Below are positions 24,543 through 36,699 of a stretch of DNA of 64,000 bases, piece after piece (positions within the stretch are counted from its first letter, which is position 1; each line of letters starts with the position of its first letter). A model generated the notes under the pieces. It was not told the origin of the DNA. It did not search any database and saw nothing but the letters and a program-made list of their open reading frames with translations. Both the position numbers and the translations under genes were made by a program. Source of the stretch: Zelopaecilomyces penicillatus (lineage: Eukaryota; Ascomycota; Sordariomycetes; Hypocreales; Pseudodiploosporaceae); contig VCCP01000008.1 of the NCBI GenBank assembly GCA_005765155.1, forward strand, positions 496,001 through 560,000, in the 5' to 3' direction.

Positions 24543-27032
24543 CTAGAGATTAGCAGACTGTTCCTCCAAAAAAGCCTGGCGTTTCATAGCTATCTCCTTC
24601 AGCTTGTTATAGGCCTCGTACTGTCCCGAGACTATACTCGACTCCAAAATGCGAAGTACAGCCCGCGGCACCAATGATGAGTTCAGTTGGTGCAAGTCCA
24701 TGATGTTCATCAAAGCCCCGTAGATGGCTGGAGCAGTGGACGCGATCACCTGCCGCCCCGTACGAAACCAATAGGTCTCGGAATTGAAGTTTCCAGCCAT
24801 GTCTGGAGGAGTAGAACCCAACCTGTCAATAAGCTGGAGAATCATGATGAGGATCTGTTTTCGCTCTTGCACAACCTCCTCCTCGTTGGGGGTCGAGGAT
24901 TGCCATGCTTCACAGACTTTTGTGATGTGGTTGAACGCTGGCACGACAATCACCTCCGCATCCTTCAGAAGGGCTAGAAACTCGTCGGTTGTGGGCAGAT
25001 CGCCTCCAGTACCCTCATTCTTGACCACAAGGATCTCTCGAACTGATTCCCAGTGACCCCTTTCGCAACTCTCTTCTTCCAACACATCCAGTGCCTGGAA
25101 TAAATCATCAGCTGTAAGAGAACAGCGCAAGTTTCGTTTATTGAAGTCAAGTTTCGAGTCTTCAAACCGTCTCTGCTTGCTGTTGCCGCCAGTGTCATCA
25201 TTTGATAACCTGCTGCGCTTTTGTAACCGAACAGTTGTTAGAATATCTATGTCCAACCCATCCCAAGTGATAAACCCATCTTCCCCTATACTTAAATCAT
25301 TAATCTCAACCTTTTCAGCAGCGGCAATCGATAGACGTGCTCTGTTCCGCATGATTAATTGCCGAAGCGGTTCCTCTCCAATCAGGTGTTGTGTTGGATA
25401 CGACTCGAGATGCGATAGGAGAGTAAAGGGTTCGCTTCCCATCATGCCAAGACTGGCCGAGGCAGCTGAACTTGTCGCATTCTTCCAAACCACCGTTATC
25501 GTTCTAGCCATGGCCGTCAAGGCGCGGATGGCTTTGGGGTCATGCTCCCAAAAACTGTTTGCCGGCTGGCGCGCCATTGCCTGGATAGAGTGCAGCCCGC
25601 AGCATCTCATGTCCAAAACTTGTCGTGGTAGCGCTACCTCTCCTTTCCACTCGTTCGTAAGACCATATGCAGGTAGACCAAGGATGTTCACATCATCGAG
25701 TAGCATATGTGCCCATAGTTCTTGGGTGGGCGGAGGAGCCCCCATTGCTCCATCTGGCCAGGTCAGTTTCGACCCTGGCCACGTGTGTGGGAGGACATGT
25801 ATGCGACTATTGACTACTTTCAATGGCTTCTTGGATGTGATGAAGCCATATAAAGCTCTCATTCGTACCTCGTCCAAATGGTTGAGACTGACTTTTAGCT
25901 TGGGAGATCTTTGTACATCGCGGGCGTGGTTGAGATGTGCCCAGCGGCAGGGATGGATGTATCTCGACAAGGACATGACTTCCGTAAACCTGACAAGATG
26001 GGGGAAGTATATGATGAAAACAGCCAAGGGTACCTTTGGAACACTTTGAGCCAAAACTCTTCCTGAGGGAGTGCATTGTCTTCCCTCCATTTGCCCGTCG
26101 ACGGACTTTTCAATGTCGAAGAAAATAATGGCTGCAGCAATTGCTATATTGAGAGGCATAGGATCATATGGCCGACTCTGAAGGAAAGCCTGAATGTTAT
26201 CAATGAATGCATCAGGAATCGCAAGAAGCGCCAGCGGTGGGTAAAGAAGCTTCCATGCGACATCGATCGGATCGCTCTGGCCTGTGATGTAAATATTATC
26301 AAGGCTTTTTGTTGGGTGACGCCGTAAAACTTCGAGTTTGTCGGTTGGCAGGCCTTTCAATGCCAGTGCTTGGCGTTTTCGGAGAGTTTTCAGCGAGACC
26401 ATTACTGGAGAACGGTTCCGAACCAGTTTCTCATATTGACCAAGTTGTCGGGCGTGAGTAAGCCCATCATACCAAATGATATCTGCAAAGTCTACTTCCT
26501 CCCCAGAAGGCTCAGTGAAGAAGTTCTTCCCACTGGTAGATGTAGACAGCAACTGCTGTTTTCTCATAAATGCCGGCTCGAGAGTCTGGCCAGATATCCC
26601 AACATCTATCTCACGAGACGTCTCAATAACCGGATCACTCATCACGCTGTCGTTTTCTTCAGAACTTAGCAAGCTACATTTTTCCTTGGACGAAGTGTCC
26701 AAGTCATATCTTGATGAGCATCGCAGCGCGACTGTAACTACGTCCCAATCCCCACAGAGATAGCGTGTCGGTTCGTCAAGCAAATCGGCATCACCAAGTG
26801 AGTCAGCATCGTCGTTTGAGCTGCTAGGACTTGAGAACTTGTCAAACTCCTTCTTCATCCAGAGCACCACATGTCTCGGTTCTAGGAAATGGGCGGCCGT
26901 AGTGGTGCCATTTGCAAGTGGTATATGGACCACGCCTTTTGCTTCGCGCCCTTTGTTTTGTGACGAGGAAAAGGTCGAGTCGCAATAGTCGCTACTGGTG
27001 TTTTCATAGTGATTTTGAGAGGATCTAGGCAT
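24543..27032 (-). CDS. uncharacterised 829-aa protein, intronless
   Basis: One uninterrupted frame of 830 codons, among the longest in the window, starting MPRSSQNHYENTSS. I do not recognise the family. The N-terminal 40 residues are Ser/Asn-rich, then comes HIPLANGTTTAAHFLEPRHVVLWMKKEF (in pieces) and a second folded-looking segment WDVVTVALRC. The middle (about 240-560) is rich in Leu, Pro and Trp, with a hydrophobic patch LNIAIAAAIIFF and the segment LWAHMLLDDVNILGLPAYG. A basic stretch QKRSRL..SKQRRF near residue 630 could be a nuclear localisation signal. The C-terminal 200 residues look helical. No signal peptide is seen. By eye, codon use is more AT-tolerant than in neighbouring housekeeping genes. 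A 302-codon frame on the opposite strand (25141-26049) is a shadow. It could be a lineage-specific or accessory gene. Confidence 0.8.
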   Translation of the reverse strand: MPRSSQNHYENTSSDYCDSTFSSSQNKGREAKGVVHIPLANGTTTAAHFLEPRHVVLWMKKEFDKFSSPSSSNDDADSLGDADLLDEPTRYLCGDWDVVTVALRCSSRYDLDTSSKEKCSLLSSEENDSVMSDPVIETSREIDVGISGQTLEPAFMRKQQLLSTSTSGKNFFTEPSGEEVDFADIIWYDGLTHARQLGQYEKLVRNRSPVMVSLKTLRKRQALALKGLPTDKLEVLRRHPTKSLDNIYITGQSDPIDVAWKLLYPPLALLAIPDAFIDNIQAFLQSRPYDPMPLNIAIAAAIIFFDIEKSVDGQMEGRQCTPSGRVLAQSVPKVPLAVFIIYFPHLVRFTEVMSLSRYIHPCRWAHLNHARDVQRSPKLKVSLNHLDEVRMRALYGFITSKKPLKVVNSRIHVLPHTWPGSKLTWPDGAMGAPPPTQELWAHMLLDDVNILGLPAYGLTNEWKGEVALPRQVLDMRCCGLHSIQAMARQPANSFWEHDPKAIRALTAMARTITVVWKNATSSAASASLGMMGSEPFTLLSHLESYPTQHLIGEEPLRQLIMRNRARLSIAAAEKVEINDLSIGEDGFITWDGLDIDILTTVRLQKRSRLSNDDTGGNSKQRRFEDSKLDFNKRNLRCSLTADDLFQALDVLEEESCERGHWESVREILVVKNEGTGGDLPTTDEFLALLKDAEVIVVPAFNHITKVCEAWQSSTPNEEEVVQERKQILIMILQLIDRLGSTPPDMAGNFNSETYWFRTGRQVIASTAPAIYGALMNIMDLHQLNSSLVPRAVLRILESSIVSGQYEAYNKLKEIAMKRQAFLEEQSANL

Positions 27033-27553
27033 CCTTTTTATAGAATCGAATACGAGATTTCAACTTGAAGAGTCGTGGCTGCGGCAAAGAGAGGGAATGT
27101 ACTCAAATAAAGCCGTTTTGTTTAGAAGAACGATGAGGATAAGAAGAGGGAAAAGTGAAAATACAGAGAAATAAATATGTTGCTGCCCCTAATTCTGACA
27201 GCTGCCGAATGATAAGGTTAAGCATTGGCAGCTGGCTCATACATAGGTACAATCAGTTTAGAAACGTCAAAGGACATTTTAGACAATTATCTTGGACAAC
27301 TTTCTAGCTTATGTTCCCTACTATTCCATGTAACAGGAGTTCAGCGAATGAAGAGGTATCGTGGCATTGCATTACTCTAGTTCTCTATCTCAACATATCG
27401 TATTCTGACAATATACAGGTGCGTGAATCATGGAACCTCTCCAGCCAACAAGGGAGCAATCTTTCTCCAAAGAGCTCCTAAGCGTAGCTATGGATACAAT
27501 TACTATTACTTGTGAATCACATTGTTTCGCAACGCTGAAAAGATGTGCCCCAT
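27033..27553. other. intergenic region, AT-rich
   Basis: About 520 nt between the start of the 829-aa gene and the end of the carboxylesterase gene, both on the minus strand. It should hold the promoter of the former. The sequence is AT-rich with no ORF worth reporting. Confidence 0.5.
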
Positions 27554-29930
27554 TCATTGAGGCACTCGCTCGGAAACGTTCCGCCAAAACTCACAACGGT
27601 CTCCACGGCCACCTTCCCAGGTCAGCGTATCAGTGTGGCGGAAGACATTGACAATGTCGTCGCCCTTGCGGACGTAATATCTCAACTGGTCAGTTATGGT
27701 GACGAGATCCACGTATCCGCCCGACGTGTTAAGATCCATCTGCCGTGGTTGCGTCAGGGCGTATTGAGGCCAATCAATCATGTCAGGATTCTCTGTGGAC
27801 TTGGGGACAGTGGCGTTTGGCGAGCCAGCTGTAGCATCACGAACAGATATAACAGGACTATCATTGATGATGAAGCTTCCCCAGATCTTCTGGAACGCAT
27901 GGCGGAAGTCGGCATTGGGGATCGAGACGTTTACAGACCAGTAAGCAGACAAGTCAGCACCGTGATAGGACGGCGTGACTGAGTATTGGTATTTCCATGC
28001 TTGTCGGGAATCAACGCTGTACGCCTCAGCGAGCCACTGAGCCGAGCAGTGAAAGGTAACCTCGGCAGCGACGTTGAACGCAGTCTGCTGGATGCCTGTT
28101 GCCATGCCGGATTGCGTCAAGGCTGTAGGGTTAGAGTCGCCAAGCGTATCAAAGCGAGCTTGATCATTGCCGGGCTGGGAGTCATGTGTTGCGTAGACGG
28201 CATTCAGGGTGGCAACCTCTGACCGGTTGAGTCGAGGGAGCATAGTCGAGATGAAGGTGTCAAACTGTGACTTGTTTTCCACCTCTGGATTGGTCAGGGG
28301 TACCCCTTCGTTTCCGTTACTCTATTATTGTTGCTCGTTAGTATCGTTCGTTGCATACTACCCACAAGAAATGAAAACATAACGAGCAACTCGTCAACCG
28401 AAATCCACTTACTCCAACTAACAACCGTTTGCCGCTGACATGTCTACGCCGAAGCTGCACTGACGGCCGCTCTCGAATCAGGTCTTCATCGATGACGGGC
28501 AAAAATGCAAAGCTGCCAAAGTAGCCTCGAGTCGTGGATACAATGCCGCTGGCATTTTGCAGTGTTGACGTGTCGGCATCGACTAGGCATTTAAACTGGC
28601 TTCTATAATTCTTTGCTTTGAGGGAGCTTTGGCCACAACCAGCGAGTTCAGCAAACGCTTCGGCATTTCCTGTAGGGATGGAGTCCTTGTGGTTGTAGAT
28701 TGGAGGAGTGTAGGGGCTTGCTGCAATAATCTAGAAAACGAGTTAGATAGGGTCAGGTTAGTTGATGTATGAAGACAAGTTTCATTGTCCAAAATGTATA
28801 GAGGACAAAGTTGGATGTGAGTATTTGTGTTTACAGAAAATCGAAGACTGACATTATTAAACAGATCGAATTCCCTGCCCCCATATGCAAGAGCGTGGTG
28901 CATCACAGAGCCGGCACCGGATGATTCACCACCTATCGTCACACGTTGCGGGTCGCCACCAAACTTTGTGATGTATTTCTGAACCCATTCAAGAGCAAAT
29001 CGCTGGTCTAATAGGCCTGCATTCAGCTTCCCATGTTTCTTGACGTCAGCAGAGGCGAGATAGCCAAACGCGCCAAGGCGGTACTGAATCTCAACAGTAA
29101 CGAAGGCATTGTCGTTAGTATTCATCAAGACACTTGGGTCATAGGTTGCTCCAAATACTGAGTAACCACCTCCATCTGCGGGGGAAGAAGAGAGAAGGCG
29201 GATGCAGTTAGCCTTGTGTTGCATGGAGGAACAAAGGGGTATCTCGTTTGTGCAGACCGTGTGTTGGGGCCCAAACGAGAGTTTAGTGATGAGCACTTAC
29301 GGATCCAGACAAAGACTGGCAGATCTGTAGCATTAGGCGGGGAATAGACATTTAGATAGAGGCAGTCTTCATTGCCGGGTCCGGAGTTGAAGCCGTAGGT
29401 TTTGGGGGTTCCAAAGGCACCCGACTGAGGGCAGTGAGGAGGCTGTTCGACAGCAGGAATGACTTTGCCGTGACCCTGACGCCGAGGAGGGCGAGGAGCC
29501 TGCCATCGAAGCTTTCCGATTGGAGGTTCAGCGTATCGGATACTATTGAGGAGAAGAGAGAAAGAAAAGAGACGAGGAGGTTAGCGGTCTGTAACATATG
29601 GTCGTCTTCCCGGTTCCGTGCGGCAGCATACATCGGGCCGAAAGGGGTAATTCGAGAGGGTAGGTATACTGCCAGCCAGCAATACTTTCAAGGACAAAGA
29701 CAACTGGGATCAACATACCTTTTCCATACATTCAGGTCATAAGTGTCGTTGTATAAGCCCTGATATGTCGCGTAACCTAGTCTGGCCACAGGGAAGCGAC
29801 CCCGAGACGAAGGCGGCGACGAAAACGAAAACGACGCATCTGCAGCCGAGGCAATGCTTCCAGTCAGAGCCAGTAACAATGGCAACAGCGAGCCAGAGCA
29901 GCCAATGGTGAGGAAGCCAAAGCCCAACAT
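27554..29930 (-). CDS. secreted type-B carboxylesterase/lipase
   Basis: Alpha/beta hydrolase of the cholinesterase-like family. Five exons on the minus strand: 29930-29719, 29542-29301, 29175-28853, 28730-28413 and 28321-27554, giving 620 aa. A signal peptide lies in the first 30 residues (SGSLLPLLLALTGSIASA). Family motifs in order: IRYAEPPIGKLRW; the EDCLYLNVYSPP segment (type-B signature 2); the oxyanion hole HGGGYS at about residues 152-157; QYRLGAFGYL; and the nucleophile Ser at about 236 in GGESSGAGSV (signature 1). Asn-linked glycosylation sequons are numerous. The exon 2/3 splice (ATC C|AT GGA) falls in the oxyanion motif and confirms the model. The natural substrate is unknown. A second esterase of this superfamily lies 9 kb away but is diverged, so it is not a recent tandem copy. 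Confidence 0.93.
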
Positions 29931-30386
29931 GACGCTGCCGGGACCAAGTTATGCACGGGGATTTTATTCGCCCACACTCGCTTCTCTTCTCTATTCCATA
30001 GGGTAAAAAGCCGGCACAAGCAGGCCTAAAAAGAAAGGGGGGAGGGGGCAAAGCGAAGCGAACTGAGGGTGGACAGAGAACGAATTGGAAGGGTTCCAGA
30101 AGTTTCCGCTGCTTTTTATCCTATGCGACTTGTTTGTGATTGGGGGATAGAATGGATGGATGGATGGTGGAAAGATACTCTTTCTCACTTTGGCCCCCCC
30201 TAAAACCCTATATCACGGCCACAAGCCAGCATGCGATGTAGGATGCGGTGATGCGACGCTGTGGCAGGTCGGAATAGAACAACTCGGTTTTGGCGGATAA
30301 GGATGTAATCATATGCAAATAAAAAAGAAATTGACAAGGTTTGGTTGGTTGGTTGGTTGGCAAGGGCGAATGTGAGTTGAAGCGGC

Positions 30387-30388
<2 letters not shown>

Positions 30389-30427
<39 letters not shown>
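30389..30427. repeat. (CT)n microsatellite, about 19.5 units
   Basis: Uninterrupted CT dinucleotide run on the plus strand (GA on the minus strand). It lies about 460 nt upstream of the carboxylesterase start codon at 29930. Confidence 0.95.
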
Positions 30428-30430
<3 letters not shown>

Positions 30431-32114
30431 ATAAAAAGGCTGGTAAATCTCGGGATATTTAAGACGAGGCTGCAGGATGTAGGCGTTGAAGCATTAATAT
30501 CTCATGTATAACATATCGTGGGTCTTCCTCGGTGGGAAAGCAGTAGTGTTAAAAGATATAACGATACCAGAAGGGAATGAATAAAGAGACAGAAAAGAAT
30601 CAAACAAGGTCTGATTGCTTTCGCTTGACAATGGGGCCTTGTTGATTGTCCATACGAAGGAGAGGAAAGGCGAAAATAACCAAAAAAGCAGACCTGACTT
30701 ATTTGACAGGCTGGGAAGCTGGGCTCCTTGTGTGTGGGGGGGATATTTACGGGAACCTATAGGGAAACTTGAGCGGGTTTCATGGGATGGGCGCGGCAAC
30801 TATCGTTCATCGGGATCTTTTTTTATTCTTTACAAATGTCGATTTTCTTTATGTTTTTTTTTTGGGGTTCTGACCCGTTCTGGGGTTTTGACGATGGAGG
30901 GGGGAGAAACGGGCAAAGGAGATTAAAGCGTGCATTAGGGCCATGCGCATGCTACCTTTGGGCCTGAAAGGTTTTGGGGGACCGGTATGTAAGGTAGAAA
31001 CCGTACATGGCATATTACAGCACATGACCGACAATTACATGCGTCGCGCCGGTAGTTACCAGGAGTCCGGCAGGCCGAGGGAGCAGGCCGGGGCGACAAG
31101 GAGGACGAGGAGGAGGTCGTGATATGTGGTGGTGGAGGTGGGGAGATGGGAGTCATTATGGGGAATGGGAGATGGGAATGCGGCTGGTTCCGTGGGACTA
31201 ACAGTTGATGAAAACGTCGATCAGCCAAGGCCGGTTGATGAACGGCTTGGGGTTTAGTTGAAAGCTTGAGAGGAATCAAAATGTCTAAATGGTAGAGCTA
31301 AAATAGCTGCTAGATACTGACTGGTAGACTACTTACTAGACGATGATCTTGAGGTGAAGCGGCGCTTTCCATGAAGCCGTTGTGGGAATGCTACATCTGC
31401 CAATTACGCCGTCTAGGCAAATCGGGGGTTTGGAGAGATCTACCAAAGCTAGACAAACCTGGTTGATAATCACAAACCTGCTTGGGGGGGGTGAAGAAAG
31501 TTGGTCCGACATGACAGCTCGACCGAATTGTGTGCGTGCGTGTGTGTGTTACTGCTGGAATTTAATAACACATTCTTGTTGTTGCTGATGCCAAGTCTGC
31601 AGCGGCGGAGATTTGAATGAGAGTGCAGATTGAATATTTAAGTCCGACAGAGACGTTGATGATAAAACAAGACGGACGGGCGCCCTTGTTGGGGGGGAAC
31701 GTGGGGTCCGGGACATGCCTGGACCAAAACACGGACGGAGTTTGTGTGAAGTTGGGTATGGTATACATGATTAGGTAGGTATTGTATTGTTACAAGACAA
31801 CTCGTACAAAAGGGGCGATACGTAAGTGACAATAGTAAACAAAAGAAAACTTTAAAATTGAGAGAGAGAATCACCAACAGTGCGTTGGGGGTGAAGTCGG
31901 CAAATCGGGAAGTCATGAGCCCAACAACAGCCCGGAGACGTCTTGTCACAATAAGAAGAGGAAGAATAGCAGATTCAATACAAACTTGCATGGGATGGTG
32001 TGTAGATCGGAGGGATGAATCAGTCACTCAACATAGGTAAACACGGCCGTTGATTAGTTAGTATAGGCAATTCGTAACTCTGTATCTCGTCAAATGTTAC
32101 CAACCAGCGGAATA

Positions 32115-32117
<3 letters not shown>

Positions 32118-32157
<40 letters not shown>
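32118..32157. repeat. (GA)n microsatellite, about 20 units
   Basis: Uninterrupted GA dinucleotide run on the plus strand, 1.7 kb from a CT array of the same length. The two arrays are complementary to one another. Confidence 0.95.
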
Positions 32158-32158
<1 letters not shown>

Positions 32159-34395
32159 CCAAGTCATGGTTCGCCGACACAAGCAAAATTATCTATGAAT
32201 GGGCCAATCCAGTTATCAGAGGCTTTCATTAGGCTTTTCGGCCTTTTGCTTCATCTACTAGCCTCCTCAACGGCCGCTCAATTGCCCAAAGCGGTAACCA
32301 CTTCTAGTCCCTGACTCCTGAGGGTGTGGCCGGTACAGTAATATGGATAATAATATCCTGGCGTTGTCTGTAAGTGGTCTCTCGAGTTTAATGGGCGGGC
32401 ACACAATGGAAGCTAGACAAACTATTACAGGGCTTGTCTGGCCTAGACGCTAGTGGCTGTTGGCACCCGTCGCAGCTCTCTTTGGCACCTACAGTGGATG
32501 CTGGACCACCTGCTGTGCACGCTGTACAAACAACCACGAGGGCATCAATCTATGAATACCTGAGGTACAAATTGGGGCTTCTTCTTCTTCAACCTCCATC
32601 TCCCATGGGGTCACACACACACACAGCGCACGGCAGTCGAGCAAACAACATTCCATCCATCTGCCCCCCTCGAAATGACGACCAACAGCCAGAAACCGCC
32701 CGACGACCTGTCGGCTGCCTGCCTGCCTGCCTACTTCACTTGTCTGTCTACTGAAAGCCCCCCCCCCAGAAGTCATTTCCGATACTACAATGGGGCGTTC
32801 GGGTCCGGCCTCTTGGGGCAACACGACACTGGAGAGACGGTTGGATGCCTTCTTTCTCTATTGATTGTAATTCATCAATTTCAAAAAGCAAGCCTCTGGG
32901 CTATTTGACTTGTGTATCCACACTGACTTACTTTTGAACTTGCGCACGTCAGGTTAAGACGATACTCGGCCCTAGTCGGCATTAGCCTCATGCCCATGCC
33001 CGGCGCGCGCCAAAGACAATGACGCTTTTCCACACCACCCATCACCATTCAATCAGCTTCGGCTTCTGGGGGAGAATCATCGGCGCCGCATCCATGCCAC
33101 GCCTTCCCAAACGCCTCGCTTCTTTTGTGATTCCACCATTCGTTCCCCCGCCCTGACTCCCCCGCGGCCGATCGCTGCGCGGGTCGCTTGGCTTCCTGCT
33201 CTCCAGGTTCCCCCCCCCTGGTCTAGAGGCGGCAACCACCACGTTTCACTCGCTATCGAGGAAGCTATGTAAGCTGGGTGGCCGCAAGCAGCATTCAGCT
33301 ATCACTGCTCGTAGTCTTGATTTAGTATGGTTCTTATTGGACGCGCAACCGTTGTCCAAAGGACCAGCCAGGGGTCTGGCAGCATCTACCCTTGGGGATG
33401 GATCAATGGAATGTCCACTGGGTGGGTAATACGAAGTGGTTGACGAGGGACACCCATACTGGCCCATTATTGTCGTGGAAGCCGCAGACAGACATCCCCT
33501 CTTCACTATGCCATGGTCATTGATGTGCTGCTGCTACTGTAGGTTGTTACCCGCCACATTCCTCATCTTCGGGCGTCTCCTGTTCGTGATGCCGTGCTTA
33601 CCTGCAACGTCCGCCAAGCCAGATTATGAGGGCATGGAAAGAAAGAAAACCTAGACTATCATTCTACGCCTCAGCCCCAAAACTTGAGACTCCCAGTTGG
33701 GCCAAAAACGGGGGCAACCAGATGGATGGGGCGGATGCGCGGGGGGCACCCGAGTGCATGTGCAACCATGGCGCTGGCGTTGAGGGTGTGCAGCATCACA
33801 CTATTCAGCCCACCCTCTCTCTCTCACTTTCTCTCTCCATGGACTTGTGAACAACAATATGCCCCGTCCAACGTGCCTATCCGGTATTGGATCTTCCCAC
33901 CCAGCCGCCATCAAGTGTGTATCAGTCCCAGTCAGCATTCTAAATCCATCTACCCGACGATATTGGCCACCTGCGTCTGGGCATCGGAGTACATATGTTC
34001 CACACGCCCATTCACCACCACCACCACCCCAGTTCTCCATTGTTTGCCGGTTCATGGGAGATATGTCCCGTCCAACACAGATGCCGACGACCCCTCAACG
34101 GTCACAGTTCCTGGGCCCCGTCATCGTTCCCCGTGCTCACTCGGAATATAAGGGAAGAGATTGACGCAGATATAGGGGGGGGAGGCAAAGGAAACAGCCA
34201 TTCCTCATCTGTCAACGACATTCCTGACACAGAAACACTTTCCATATCGCGTGGCGTCAGGCCAATACTACATAACAGGCGGCTTCCACGGCGTCGGCGG
34301 CAGTCGCCGAACAGGAAAGACTGACTAATAATAAGTGGTTGATCGACTGGGGCTTCTTTTGATATCAACGACTAATACGCACGGCCAAAGCCATC

Positions 34396-35915
34396 ATGGC
34401 CTCTATCAACGGGACGGTGTATAGCCCAGAGTATTTGGCAGAGTCCAAGGCGACGTTGCTGAATGTCTTCTACTCGATTCCGATCCCCCTCGAGATCTTT
34501 AGCACCGCGCTTCGATTATGGGCCAAACTGCGTACCCCAGCAGGTGGCCGGCTCGCGTTTGACGATTATTTCATGATATTTGCCACGGTATGTTCATCTA
34601 CAATGTCAAAGGCGCCGTAATTCGTTTCAAATAGTTCCCCTTCTTGTCTCAAGGGATGGAGTTATGCAGGCACAAGAGTTCATCATGTGGAAGGGATACA
34701 ATACTGACTGCATGATTATTAGATTGTGGCTGTTGCAGAATGCATTACTGGTCTTGTCTTTGGTAAGCTTGTCTACATCACCATGTCAAGAGTGTTTGGT
34801 GCAAAAAGTTCTAACATATTCATCCGTCAGGGGCTCCTTATGGACTTGGTCGTCACATGGCGGCTGTCTCCAAGTACGATGTAACAATGCTCCTAAAGGT
34901 ATTGATCATTTCTAGTCTCGTCAAGTCATGTATAGAATGTGATGGCTAATGGAGAACGGAACTCAGGGGGACTACATTTTCAGCCATTTCTACAATGTGG
35001 CCATCGCAAGCACCAAGCTATCAGTGCTGGCACTCTACTACCGCATCTTCGCCCTCCGCAAGTTCCGTCTGATTGTCATGGGCACAGCCTGCTTCGTCAC
35101 CGCTTGGATTGTGGTCATGGAAGTCGTGCTGGGCCTGGGATGCCGGCCTATACGGGCTTGGTGGGGCGAGGCCGAGGGTGTCTGCGTCGATAAGATGAAG
35201 TTTACATACTTCACCAACGTTACCAATCTGGTCACCGATCTATGGATCTTCTCCATTCCGCTTCCGATCATCCTGCGGCTGCAAGCAACAAAGGACAGGA
35301 GGATTGGGCTGTGTTTTTTGTTCTCCATTGGTTTGGGAACGTGTGCGATTAGTGCCGCCCGTTTGTCATTTGTCTTTGGAGTCAGCTCTCCCGATATGAC
35401 CTGTAAGCCATACTCCCCCTTTTCCCTCTTTACATTTGTATTTTCATTCTTAATACACGAGTCTCTTTTTACACAGGCAATTAACACAATACGATGCAGG
35501 GTATGTCGCTTCGCTAGGAATTCTATCAGCATGGGAACCATGCGGCGGCATTCTATGCGCAAACCTACCACTGGTATACCGGTCGTTGGTCGAGATGTTT
35601 CGCAAGGTCAGGGCCTCAGTCAGGGGCTCCCAGACACGGCAGTCGCTAAACGCCAACACAGCGAATACACATCGCTACGCCAACAAGGCGGGCATGTATC
35701 ACGATTGGACGCGGCTAAATAACAGCGGCGGCATTGCTGGCCAAGGCAACCACACAATAACCGAGGTTTCAGCGTCCAAGAGTCAGTCCATCTCGACGGA
35801 AATGGATACACTGGACCAGGGCGGCATCATTGTCCAACGAGACTTTATGCAGGACAGTCACCATGAGCTAGATATGAGGGACGACGAGGAGTCATCCCTG
35901 AAAGAGTACAAATAG
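34396..35915 (+). CDS. rhodopsin-domain integral membrane protein (fungal SAT4-like family)
   Basis: Seven-helix fungal membrane protein of the rhodopsin-like domain family common in Pezizomycotina; biochemical function is unknown in general. Five exons: 34396-34587, 34723-34762, 34831-34898, 34967-35402 and 35500-35915, giving 383 aa. Helices are visible at LNVFYSIPIPLEIFSTALRLW, IVAVAECITGLVF, LSVLALYYRIF, IVMGTACFVTAWIVVMEVVLG, VTNLVTDLWIFSIPLPIIL and LFSIGLGTCAISAARLSFVF; a last one surrounds WAYVASLGILSAW. Family hallmarks are FDDYFMI, the YYRIF segment, the DLWIFSIPLPIILRL helix and WEPCGGILCANLPLVY. The C-terminal 100 residues are polar and Ser/Thr-rich, so probably cytosolic. The 40-nt and 68-nt exons are supported by continuous phase. 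The exon 4 acceptor was chosen because upstream sequence has an in-frame TGA. Confidence 0.88.
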
Positions 35916-36699
35916 CGGATGGAATACATTTTCAGTTTTCTTCCTTTTTATGACTTTTGATGCTCATGGGTTGAAAGAGATGGTTGATGGAAAGCAAAGT
36001 GAATTGTTTTATCTTCTTCTTGTTATTGCTTACCCCAGCTTTGGATAAGCAGGAACGGACATATTTTGGGATATGGAAGGGATGGAGAGACTATATGCGT
36101 AAATTGCTAGTGAATAGATCTATGATACCCATGGAAATACTTGGAGTTGCGGCTCTGATTCTGGATCTATGCTGTTGACGTTGGTCTGACATGGATGCAA
36201 CCCTCCAACTTTCAACCAACCAACCAACCCAACAGCAACAGCTGTAGTAAGGCGTCGTCGGTAGTTGGCGTCCAGCGCACCGGAACCCAATAGGAGTGCT
36301 GGTCTGTGCGTCTACGCACCGGACACGCACCGCCAACGCGATAGCGGTCGAGCTGCGATAGTGAAGCTGCTTCTTCATACAGCGCTCTGGTAACAATGAT
36401 TACAGTGTGTAGTAGGTACTTCGCCAAGTATCGATAGCAACCAACACAGCGTGACGTCGTTTTCGAGGTCGCTCTCTCTTTGGCCCGTCTCTGCCCACCA
36501 AATCCTCCACCATCCATCATAAATTCTTTTGTTCCCATCCAGCACGGGCAATTGCGCCAAAATCATACAACTTCGCCGACCACGCGCGCAGCCGCCGAGA
36601 GCATAACTTCCCCGGCCTTATTCTCTACTTTGTTCTGCTCTCTGGCCGCCTTCCCAGCTGTAGGCGCCGCCGCCTGTCGCCGCCTTTTCGCTCGTCGCA
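35916..36699. other. intergenic region upstream of SWD2
   Basis: About 780 nt covering the 3' flank of the rhodopsin-domain gene and the promoter of SWD2. The last 200 nt are pyrimidine-rich before the ATG, as expected for a 5' UTR. No gene is seen. Confidence 0.5.

Larger units (their letters stand above)
29931..34395. other. gene-poor 4.5 kb interval
   Basis: Lies between the 5' end of a carboxylesterase (minus) and the 5' end of a rhodopsin-domain protein (plus). No frame over about 155 codons is present and none has domain or splice support. It holds two long dinucleotide arrays (30389-30427 and 32118-32157), TTGG tetranucleotide repeats at 30341-30360, G- and C-runs, and CTGCCTGC repeats near 32715. 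This looks like a large two-sided promoter region or decayed sequence. Non-coding RNA cannot be excluded. Confidence 0.5.

Noticed and set aside
25141..26049. 302-codon plus-strand open frame inside the 829-aa gene
   Set aside because: Antisense to a longer uninterrupted frame; its translation shows no recognisable domain or signal.
33684..34151. 155-codon plus-strand frame upstream of the rhodopsin-domain gene
   Set aside because: Low-complexity translation, overlapped by equally long frames in other phases; no domain.
29931..34395. Possible decayed transposon
   Set aside because: No terminal inverted repeats, target-site duplication or transposase/RT-like frame was found; only simple repeats are visible.
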